The position numbers were made by a program, and so were the translations under genes. Source: Glandiceps talaboti (Eukaryota; Hemichordata; Enteropneusta; Spengelidae). Taken from it: a DNA stretch of 64,000 bases. The notes under the pieces are model-generated. The model did no database searches, was not told where the DNA came from, and saw only the letters and a program-made list of their open reading frames with translations. The DNA is taken from the NCBI RefSeq assembly GCF_964340395.1, contig NC_135559.1, positions 21,180,611-21,244,610 of the forward strand, written 5' to 3'. Position 1 is the stretch's first letter. Every line of letters begins with the position of its first letter. This document shows positions 38,609 through 48,959 of this stretch, piece after piece.

Positions 38609-41383
38609 CCCCCCTCTTCCCAAGTCTTAAATAATGACAACTACCTAAATATGGCAAAACCTGGCAAACACATTTGGCAGTTGTATTCTCTTTGCATGCT
38701 CTTCTGACTGATAAAGTTTATCTTTATGCATTGTAACTTTCTATTACAGAAAATGGTAAAACTCCATTTATCAGAGAGTGATAATAAAATGAGGACTGTG
38801 CTTGTGAACTGGCTATACGAAGTCAGCAATGAACTCAGGTATTGTAGAAATACAATACACTGTGCAATTGCCATCACCGACAAAGTCCTAAGAAGTAAGG
38901 GAGTAGAGAGGGCAACTTTACAGTTGGTTGGAATCACAGCCCTCATGATTGCTATGTAAGTACAATTTAACTCACTGCTTATCAAACAAGCTTTTGATTT
39001 TTTCATATATCAAGTTAACAAAAAAGTGAATATTTTTACCTGAATGAGTACTTGTGAAAATATCAAATTGATAATAGTTTTGAACACGAGGCTTTGAATA
39101 AAACAACACTAAGCATTTTTTATAGATAACAGGAGACATGAATTATTCTGTATACTGTTAAAGTTTTAGAGGGCAAAACTTTACGAGAAACTTGAACCTC
39201 AACTTAAAATTGATGTTATGAATAAGGAATTCTTCATTCTTCTTTTGTGTTGGTGTTTGGTTATAAACTGATTTTGTACAATAAAAACATTTACTTAAAT
39301 CAACAATGAAATAGAACCCATACACACTCAAAAACATACATTTCTTCAACACTACCATATCTTTGTTCAGTTGTGCTAAGACCCATCCCATGGCCAAAGT
39401 AATAAGTGAAGTTATAGCCAACAGCATTTGTGTGGTAGCTTCAGATACTTCTCTAATGACAACATAAATATATTACATATTATTTCATTCATAAAGTAAT
39501 TACAATGTCATACATTCTTTTTCAGGAAACCCCCCCTTCCCAAGTCATAAATAATGACAACTACCCAAGTATGGCAAAACCTGGCAAACACATTTCGCAG
39601 TTGTATTCTCTTTGCATGCTCTTCTGACTGATATTGATAAAGTTTATCTTTATGTATTGTAACTTTCTATTACAGAAAATGGTAAAACTCCATTTATCAG
39701 AGAGTGATAATAAAATGAGGACTGTGCTTGTGAACTGGCTATATGAAGTCAGCAATGAACTCAGGTATTGTAGAAATACAATACACTGTGCAATTGCCAT
39801 CACCGACAAAGTCCTAAGAAGTAAGGGAGTAGAGAGGGCAACTTTACAGTTGGTTGGAATCACAGCCCTCATGATTGCTATGTAAGTACAATTTAACTCA
39901 CTGCTTATCAAACAAGCTTTTGATTTTTTCACATATCAAGTTAACAAAAAAGTGAATATTTTTACCTGAATGAGTACTTGTGAAAATATCAAATTGATAA
40001 TAGTTTTGAACACGAGGCTTTGAATAAAACAACACTAAGCATTTTTTATAGATAACAGGAGACATGAATTATTCTGTATACTGTTAAAGTTTTAGAGGGC
40101 AAAACTTTATGAGAAACTTGAACCTCAACTTAAAATTGATGTTATGAATAAGGAATTCTTCATTCTTCTTTTGTGTTGGTGTTTGGTTATAAACTGATTT
40201 TGTAAAATAAAAACATTTACTTAAATCAACCATGAAATAGAACCCATACACACTCAAAAACATACATTTCTTGAACACTACCATATCTTTGTTCAGTTGT
40301 GCTAAGACCCATCCCATGGCCAAAGTAATAAGTGAAGTTATAGCCAACAGCATTTGTGTGGTAGCTTCAGATACTTCTCTAATGACAACATAAATATATT
40401 ACATATTATTTCATTCATAAAGTAATTACAATGTCATACATTCTTTTTCAGGAAACCCCCCCTTCCCAAGTCATAAATAATGACAACTACCCAAGTATGG
40501 CAAAACCTGGCAAACACATTTCGCAGTTGTATTCTCTTTGCATGCTCTTCTGACTGATATTGATAAAGTTTATCTTTATGCATTGTAACTTTCTATTACA
40601 GAAAATGGTAAAACTCCATTTATCAGAGAGTGATAATAAAATGAGGACTGTGCTTGTGAACTGGCTATACGAAGTCAGCAATGAACTCAGGTATTGTAGA
40701 AATACAATACACTGTGCAATTGCCATCACCGACAAAGTCCTAAGAAGTAAGGGAGTAGAGAGGGCAACTTTACAGTTGGTTGGAATCACAGCCCTCATGA
40801 TTGCTATGTAAGTACAATTTAACTCACTGCTTATCAAACAAGCTTTTGATTTTTTCATATATCAAGTTAACAAAAAAGTGAATATTTTTACCTGAATGAG
40901 TACTTGTGAAAATATCAAATTGATAATAGTTTTGAACACGAGGCTTTGAATAAAACAACACTAAGCATTTTTTATAGATAACAGGAGACATGAATTATTC
41001 TGTATACTGTTAAAGTTTTAGAGGGCAAAACTTTATGAGAAACTTGAACCTCAACTTAAAATTGATGTTATGAATAAGGAATTCTTCATTCTTCTTTTGT
41101 GTTGGTGTTTGGTTATAAACTGATTTTGTAAAATAAAAACATTTACTTAAATCAACCATGAAATAGAACCCATACACACTCAAAAACATACATTTCTTCA
41201 ACACTACCATACCTTTGTTCAGTTGTGCTAAGACCCATCCCATGGCCAAAGTAATAAGTGAATTAGTTATAGCCAACAGCATTTGTGTGGTAGCTTCAGA
41301 TACTTTTCTAATGACAACATAAATATATTACATATTATTTCATTCATAAAGTAATTACAATGTCATACATTCTTTTTCAGGAA
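38609..41383 (+). repeat. Three tandem copies of a 926-bp segment carrying a cyclin exon
   Basis: Units run about 38609-39531, 39532-40457 and 40458-41383. The exon starts at 38750, 39676 and 40602, a spacing of exactly 926 bases each time. Units 2 and 3 are almost identical, and unit 1 differs slightly more (for example ACCTAAATA against ACCCAAGTA). Each unit ends with the acceptor and first bases of the following cyclin exon (TTCTTTTTCAGGAAAC), which at the two internal junctions is fused to the C-rich start of the next unit. Confidence 0.97.
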
Positions 41384-44300
41384 ACTCCATGAAAGATTTC
41401 ATGTGCCTACCCATGTCTTTGCAGACTACACAGCATCTACATTTGATCAGGCAGAAGTGCTATATACAGAGAAGAGCATTTTGGAGATAGTTGGGTACGA
41501 CCTGGCAAATGTGGGTGTTGGGGATTTCATTGAAAGCTCTTGCCAGGTGTACCCAACTATCAAGGTCCACACTAAAAACCTTGCACTCGTAAGTGTTTCA
41601 TTGTTAAAAGTCCTATAATACACAATCCGCAACACATACACATTGCGCACACACACACACACACACACACATGTGAAAACAAAAAAATATTTTGACCAAA
41701 ATTAGCATTTTTAGTTCCCGCCGGATGAATTAAGTCCAGACGGGGACTTATGGATTGCGTTCCATGCATCCATCCATCCGTCCAGAGCTGTTTCTTGGAG
41801 ATGCCTTGACCGATTTTTTTCAAACTTGGTACAGGGGCAACATACTATGGCATACATATGCACGTCAATTTGTTTTATGATACGATCCAATATGGCCGCC
41901 TAGCAGCCATTTTGTTATTATTTATTTTAAATCTCATTCAAAGTTGCTATTAGGACAGTGTTATATGACATACATGTGCATATTCATTGTTGTTGTGATA
42001 CAATCCAATATGGCTGCCTGGCAGCCACTTTGTTTGCGAATATTCCATGTCCAAAGCCACTACTCAGACATGCTTGAACAGATCTCATTCAAAGTTGGTA
42101 TTAGCACAGTGTTCTATGACATACATGTGCATATCCATTTACGTCTTGATACAAACCTATATGGCTGCCTGGCAGCCATTTTGTTGGCACAGTTTTCATG
42201 TCCAAAGCCATAACTCAGATATGCTTGAACATAGTAGTGATATCAAAAACAACCATATGAGGCCAAACAACATTAACCAGGTTTGAAAATGACAACATAA
42301 ACTGGCAGTACCTTAAAACCCAATCATAGCGAGGACTATGTCATTTTCAATGACTTGTTACACTAAATATGCATGTCAATGATAAGATCACTGTACGCTT
42401 ACTATTTCATATGAACGATACCAGTGGGTCCATCCCCATTTAATTCCTGCCCCATCTCCACTGTATATTTGGAATTGAAGAGTTTTGACCAAAAAGACAT
42501 CATTTTATTTTATCCCTAATTTAAAAGTACATTTGGTCATGGTTCGTTTATCTGCCTTCCGCTAGTAGCCTTTTGAGTTTTTTGACAAAAAGTGACATGT
42601 TTACATCCAGCCAGTCATACCAATCATTTTACTTTGAAAAAATTCCCATCCAGACAACATAAGTAATCTACCCATCAAATACCAAGTCAATTGGTCTAGT
42701 GCTTTGAGATACATGGAAGTTGTCAATAGACAGAGAGACAGTACTGTATTATGACTGTCCAACTACAATATTATTGATCACAACAAAACTGAGAAGTTAT
42801 GTTGTTATTTACAATGGCAATCATAACCAGACAGGTGTTTACTGAAATAGAAGTGACAATAAAAGATAATAAATGTATACTTAGTATTGCATGACTGTTT
42901 ACTGACTTATGTCCTATTGTTTTGTTGTAGTACTTTGCAGATATAACAACCTATGACAGCTTTTTTAGTATGTGGGAAAAACACATTTTAGCCCACTCCT
43001 GCCTGTTATTAGCTGCAGCTGTAGCTGAAGATAATCTGGATGTAAGTAAATATGGATATTTGACTTTTAGTATTTGAACATATTGACTGTTGGGGTCCAC
43101 TCTATAAGATGCCTTACAAATTAACAATTGATTACACTCAGTGATCAATAAGAATAACCCATTGTTGTAGATTAAAAAGTTTTAGCACAGCTTTAGATGG
43201 CCTTGGAGCTACAATTGGTCAAATTCTCTTGACAATGTAATGAATTTTGTTATTCTTGTTGCTAGGTGTTATATTTATATTTCAAAAGTTTAGAAGAAAA
43301 AAAAATGATGGCATACAAAAAAATACTTACAAAATATTCAGAGCATAGAGTTTCATTTTGCGGTGATAAAAGGTAAATTAAATGCACATATTAAGAAATG
43401 GGGACAGTTTTTGAAATTGACAACTTTCAAAATTTAAAAGTGTATTACAAAATGTAACAGACTTCTATCCATGGAAAGAGTTTTGTAATAACCCCAATAT
43501 AAATGTCATTAAATACAAACAAGCCAATATTGATACGGTTTATTAAATCAATAATTATTATTGAGAATCAGTGTAGTTCTTGACCAATGTTGAAGGTATA
43601 TGTATTTTGAAAGAATTGCATTACCTAATGATATTAAATGAGAGAACAATGTAAGGAGGTGTGAACTAAGGAATAGTATAAAGAATACCAACAATTTTAT
43701 GTTCTCGCCTTATCAATTTCTCTATTAATCATTCTTTCTGAATGGTTATATATTTATATAAATGTAGCTCTTAATAATCTATAACATATAGTGTGAGATA
43801 TTCATATAGTAAACTTGTCAAGATCGGGAAATTGTCAACACAATTCATGAGTTGGGGTACAAATAGACTTTTGTTTTTAACACTCATTTAGAAAAAAAAC
43901 TATTGTAATTGTTTGTGAATTACGTGAAACTTTTCATTTCATTAAGCAAGATGAACGATAGTTAATAGGAAAACTATCCAACAAAATAATGGATGATGTA
44001 ATTAATAGATATATTTAAATCATTCCTAGAAAAAAATAATTTCCATTTTAGAAAAGTATTATATACAATCAGTTGGAAAAGTTGACATATTACACTTACT
44101 GAAAGTTGAGTCAAGAAGTTTATAAACTTTCTTTATCTTTTTACAGAATGTAACATTCATTGGAACCAGCACAACAATCGAAGAATTCGAAGAAATAAAT
44201 AAAAAAATAATAGAAGTGCACCACCAAGCAAAAGGAGAAAAACTGAATGCTGCATGGGAAAGACTAACAGTGTAAGTTGATATTTTGTAGATTCATATAC

Positions 44301-44833
44301 AAAATAATGATTGGTTATTTTGATTGGCACAAATTGAGATAAAAGGACAACATACAGGAAACACAATATGGCATTAATAACAATAGGATGTAAAAGAATG
44401 GGAAATTAAATATGCTATGTGATAATACAGAAGAAACAGATAATTTTTGTATTAAATGTGAGTATTGTTTTTGTGTATAATTCACATATACAATTACAAG
44501 AAATATTCTGACAGATGATGATTGAAAACAAACTTAAGGTAATGTAATTTTAAATTGAACACAAAAGTTCCAATGTCAAGATATGGCTCAAAAATAGGAT
44601 GAGTAAATTGAAGCATGTGGCCATGTATTCTGTTCCCCTAAGTGACAACTACATTCTAAAGTAATATAGTCTGGAGGCCAACTATACAGATCTCACTATA
44701 CATATTATCATAACTAGATGAACAAGACTAAAAATAATGTGGTATCTACATATTAAAACATCAGAGCACATTTTATGTATTTTATATTTTATCTGGAGTT
44801 TTTTGGTTCATCTTTTGCAGGTATGGTTTGTAA
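38750..44833 (+). CDS. Divergent A/B-type cyclin, 3' part, with triplicated cyclin-box exon
   Basis: Cyclin-fold protein, expected to bind and activate a cyclin-dependent kinase. Exons: one of 38750-38955, 39676-39881 or 40602-40807 (206 bases, identical peptide), then 41381-41588, 42931-43041, 44147-44271 and 44821-44833 (TAA). Junction phases agree. The first exon holds the cyclin-box signature MRTVLVNWLYEV, ITDKVL, and TLQLVGITALMIAM completed by K in the next exon. The five classic cyclin-box residues (R of MRxxLV, D of ITDK, L of LQLVG, K after IAM, E of TEKSILE) appear retained. Exon 42931-43041 (SFFSMWEKHILAHSCLLLAAAVAEDN) fits the C-terminal cyclin fold. The 5' exons, including any destruction box, were not found. 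An AATAAA at 44965-44970 follows the stop. It could be a pseudogene, but intact frames and splice sites argue against that. Confidence 0.8.
39526..39550 (+). other. Chimeric mini-exon with stop at duplication junction 1
   Basis: The acceptor TTCTTTTTCAG is followed by GAAAC, the first bases of cyclin exon 41381, and then by the C-rich start of the next unit. Spliced from a 206-base exon copy it would read M-K-P-P-L-P-K-S and stop (TAA 39548-39550). The same arrangement recurs from 40452. Confidence 0.6.
41641..41671. repeat. (CA)n microsatellite
   Basis: A short CA run just after the exon 41381-41588 donor. Confidence 0.85.
41713..42235. repeat. Dispersed repeat with about three internal units
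   Basis: It begins with CCATCCATCCGTCC and TTCAAACTTGGTACAGGGGC, then about three diverged copies of a block containing GACATACATGTGCATAT and ATATGGCTGCCTGGCAGCCA, separated by CATGTCCAAAGCCA. The GGCTGCCTGGCAGCC core is palindromic. It lies in the cyclin intron and has no coding capacity. Confidence 0.7.
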
Positions 44834-47188
44834 AAGAACAACAGCAGCCAGGGAAGCAGTCAGCCTATTGAGAATTTTTAGTAAAATGTGTGTATTGAGA
44901 ATTTTTAGTAAAATGTGTTTATTGAGAATTTTTAGTAAAGTGTGTGTGTGTGTGATTTTTATATGTAATAAAAGAATTTAACAAATACATAGAAATTTCC
45001 TTGAACATTTTTGGGTGAGTGTGTATGTATGTGTCTACATGTATATCTTAATATGGAATGCATGTGGAAATATAAGATCAACTAACAGTGTTTGCATGTG
45101 GGTCAAGAACGTGAATTTTATAGTAAAAAGAAAAAAATAACAAAACCATTCACCCAGTCAATTATATAAACTTTACTTTAATTTCCACAAATGTCAAAAG
45201 TTAGTTTTAAGAATATTTTATTTCATAAAATGGGCATGTTATGTACTATGTAATAGCAACTAAATATTATGCTTTGAGAATACTCCATTCAAATAGTCTT
45301 GGTCCTGACGTGGACTATACTGTATACAGAAATGGTAAATGAAAATCAAGTACACTGAATCTGTACACATCTTGGTGGTGATTTCTTCAAGTAAACGATT
45401 ATTGGAAAAAGTTATTTTTTTATAATGTGATGGTTGGTTGTATCTAAGTATTCTGAGAATTAAATTTTGACAAAAAATCAAAGAAGTGCCAAAGTGCAAA
45501 TTGCACCTTTAATTGATATGAAGTGATAACAATAACTCCAACAATCTTCAGTGTGATTTAAGTTGAAAATTTGCATCAGAAAAGGTGACTAATTTCTTGA
45601 TGGCTTTAAATCATTCCTAGAAAAAAATAATTTCCATTTTAGAAATTATTATATACAATCAGTTGGAAAAGTTGACATATTACACTTACTGAAAGTTGAG
45701 TCAAGAAGTTTATAAACTTTCTTTATCTTTTTACAGAATGTAACATTCATTGGAACCAGCACAACAATCGAAGAATTCGAAGAAATAAATAAAAAAATAA
45801 TAGATGTGCACCACCAAGCAAAAGGAGAAAGACTCAATGCTGCATGGGAAAGACTAACACTAACAGTGTAAGTTGATATTTTGTAGATTCATATACAAAA
45901 TAATGATTGGTTATTTTGATTGGCACAAATTGAGATAAAAGGAGAACATACAGGAAACACAATATGGCATTAATAACAATAGGATGTAAAAGAATGGGAA
46001 ATTAAATATGCTATGTGATAATACTACATTATAATACAGAAGAAACCGATAATTTTTGTATTAAATGTGTGTATTGTTTTTGTGTATAATTCACATATAC
46101 AATTACAAGAAATATTCTGACAGATGATGATTGAAAACAAAGGTAATGTAATTTTAAATTGAACACAAAAGTTCCAATGTCAAAGATATGGCTCAAAAAT
46201 AGGATGAGTAAATTGAAGCATGTGGCCAAGTATTCTGTTCCCCTAAGTGACAACTACATTCTAAAATAATGTAGTCTGGAGGCCAACTATACAGTTCTCA
46301 CTATACATATTATCATAACTAGATGAACTAGACTAACAATAATATGGTATCTACATATTAAAACATGAGAGCACATTTTATGTATTTTATATTTTATCTG
46401 GAGTTTTTTGGTTCATCTTTTGCAGGTATGGTTTGTAAAAGAACAACAGCAGCCAGGGAAGCAGTCAGCCTATTGAGAATATTTAGTAAATGTGTGTATT
46501 GAGAATTTTTAGTAAAGTGTGTGTGTGTGTGTGTGTGATTTTTTATATGTAATAAAAGAATTTAACAAATACATAGAAATTTCCTTGAACATTTTTGGGT
46601 GTGTGTGTATGTATGTGTCTACATGTATATCTTAATATGGAATGCATGTGGAAATATAAGATCAACTAACAGTGTTTGCATGTGGGTCAAGAACGTGAAT
46701 TTAGTAAAAAGAAAAAAATAACAAAACCATTCACCCAGTCAATTATATAAACTTTACTTTAATTTCCACAAATGTCAAAAGTTAGTTTTAAGAATATTTT
46801 ATTTCATAAAATGGGCATGTTATGTACTATGTAATAGCAACTAAATATTATGCTTTGAGAATACTCCATTCAAATAGTCTTGGTCCTGACGTGGACTATA
46901 TTGCATACAGATATGGTAAATGAAAATCAAGTACACTGAATCTGTACACATCTTGGTGGTGATTTCTTCAAGTAAACGATTATTGGAAAAAGTTATTTTT
47001 TTATAATGTGATGGTTGGTTGTATCTAAGTATTCTGAGAATTAAATTTTGACAAAAAATCAAAGAAGTGCCAAAGTGCAAATTGCACCTTTAATTGATAT
47101 GAAGTGATAACAATAACTCCAACAATCTTCAGTGTGATTTAAGTTGAAAATTTGCATCAGAAAAGGTGACTAATTTCTTGATGGCTTT
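44016..47188 (+). repeat. Tandem duplication (1591 bp) of cyclin 3' exons and poly(A) site
   Basis: Copy 1 is about 44016-45606 and copy 2 about 45607-47188. The junction is clean: TTTAAATCATTCC starts both copies and TTTCTTGATGGCTTTA ends both. The copies differ by scattered substitutions and small indels. Confidence 0.95.
45737..46438 (+). CDS. Duplicate pair of cyclin terminal exons (alternative 3' end)
   Basis: Second copies of the two last cyclin exons: 45737-45867 and 46426-46438, with TAA at 46436-46438 and AATAAA at 46551-46556. The first has a 6-base in-frame insertion (two extra codons) relative to 44147-44271, and keeps its acceptor, donor and phase. It encodes EFEEINKKIIDVHHQAKGE. 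If the first copy is skipped, this set gives the same C terminus with two extra residues. Whether it is used is unknown. Confidence 0.5.
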
Positions 47189-47438
47189 ATGCTTATCATT
47201 GATATTTTATACAACATGATAGATTTCGAGGTCACCAAGGGGAACATAGTTAAGTTAAATTGTTTATTGACATAGCAAGATGCATTCCAGTCTAGCTGCT
47301 AGACAAAGTAGTTAAATTTTTTTGTCAACAGTTTTTATTGAATATATTTAATAATTATGGTCCAAACCCATAATGACATGTCATCTGATTGGAATGTCAA
47401 GTCTGAAAATGACATTATTATCTAGATGTACAAGTCAT

Positions 47439-47486
47439 GCAAACCTAGTTTGCAAGGTACGTACACCATGATGGTGCAAACCTAGT
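47439..47486 (-). repeat. Inverted partial copy of the 37-bp repeat of 48774-48950
   Basis: ACACCATGATGGTGCAAACC and GCAAACCTAGTTTGCAAGG are the reverse complement of the repeat found on the other side of the reverse transcriptase fragment. The two therefore flank it in inverted orientation. Confidence 0.75.
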
Positions 47487-47494
47487 ATATTGAC

Positions 47495-48392
47495 TTGCCG
47501 GAAACAGTTATAAAAGCTCAAGTAAATATGTATGCAGATGACACGGCTATTTTCTATTCAAGCAAATCAGTTGCCGATATTGAAGTGACACTCACAGAGG
47601 AAATAATGCATGTCAAGGCCTGGCTTGACTCAAACAAGTTAACACTGAATACAAGTAAAACCAAGACCATGCTTTTCGGTTCTTCACAAAGACTAAAATT
47701 AAATTCAGTTTTACAAATTCGAATACAGGGAGACCTAGTAGAGCAAGATTTTTATATTTTAAGATATTTATTATTTGATTTCAAATACTTAGGGGTTTGG
47801 CTGGATTCAAAATTAAAATTTTCAACTCATACTTCCAAAATTTCCGCTAAAATTTCTCTAAAACTTGGTCTACTGTCAAGAATCAAACACTTTTTGCCGA
47901 TGGGACTTAGGAAGATGATGTTCAATACCTGAGTCCTTCCCCATTTCGATTATGCTGTGAATGTATGGTGTAATATGAATCAAAAGTATCTGAAGACACT
48001 TGAGCTCCTCCATAAACGAGCTGGTCGACTGCTCCTCCAAGTTCCCTGTGATACTAGTACGGGTTGGGTATATGAAAACTTGGGTTGGGTCAGCCCTCAA
48101 ATTAGATGGAAGCGCCAACTGGCAACACTCATCTACAAATCCCTAACAGGCAATGCACCTAGTTACCTCACTGAAATGTTCAATCTTTCCAACCAAATTC
48201 ATCTTCATAACACAAGACAGGCCAGTAAAGGTAACATATACATCCCTACAGTTAAAACGGAATATGGGAAACGGGCATTTCACTATAGTGGTGCTGTTCT
48301 ATGGAACAATTAATCTACCCCTATCCATAAGATCAGCTCCGAACTCATCGATATTTAAAAGACATCTTAAGAATGTACATGTAGTTTGGTAA
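47495..48392 (+). pseudogene. Non-LTR retrotransposon reverse transcriptase fragment
   Basis: The open piece 47495-47932 holds the reverse transcriptase catalytic motif (MYADDTAIFYS), the following WLDSNKLTLNTSKTK block and FKYLGVWLDSKLKF. An in-frame TGA (47930-47932) interrupts it, and the sense continues in the same frame from VLPHFDYAVNVW to about 48312. A frameshift then leads to LPLSIRSAPNSSIFKRHLK and a stop. The endonuclease and first palm motifs are missing, so the copy is 5'-truncated and dead. The motif order and the YLGVxLD thumb block fit the Jockey/CR1/L2 assemblage; the exact clade is uncertain. Confidence 0.9.
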
Positions 48393-48773
48393 TGTGGGTG
48401 GATATCTTTTAAAGTGCACTCTGCGTCTGTAACTTTTTGTCCTGGTTTGTCCCTTCTGTTTGTTTGTTTTCTGTGTACGTAATCTTGCAATAGGTTCCAT
48501 TGGGAGAACAGTGCTATAATGCACTGAAATCGTGTCTGTATATGAAAATTAGTAAATCAACAAAATTTGAATTGCCTCAAAATTATTTTAGTTCCCTAGT
48601 GTATTTCATTCATCATTAAAATTTTCCAGGGTTAAAGCTGTAAGACACTGGAATTATTTATAGCCAACCTCAAAAATCCTTTGTATGCGTGTGTGTGTGT
48701 GTGTGTGTGCGTGCATTTCCCAGTCATTATTTTTCTGAGATTTTATGTAATTTTCATAACAGTAGATTTTTGT

Positions 48774-48950
48774 ACCATCATGGCGTATGTACCTTACAAA
48801 CTAGTTTTGCACCATCATGGCGTACGTACCTTACAAACTAGATTTTCACCATCATGGTGTATGTACCTTACAGACTAGGTTTGCACCATCATGGTGTACA
48901 TGTACGTACCTTACAAACTAGGTTCGCACCATCATGGTGTACATACTTTT
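48774..48950 (+). repeat. 37-bp tandem repeat, about 4.5 units
   Basis: Each unit has ACCATCATGGTGTACGTACC then TTACAAACTAGGTTTGC with small variations. One unit has an extra ATGTAC. CATGGCGTA/CATGGTGTA variants are present. Confidence 0.9.
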
Positions 48951-48959
48951 TATTTATTT

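Noticed and set aside
38641-40858. Minus-strand 121-123 codon frames over the cyclin exons
   Set aside because: Shadows of the plus-strand cyclin-box exon, which has the conserved motif and splice sites.
39158-41282. Minus-strand 89-90 codon frames repeated in each cyclin unit
   Set aside because: They lie in the intron antisense to the cyclin and recur only because the segment is duplicated.
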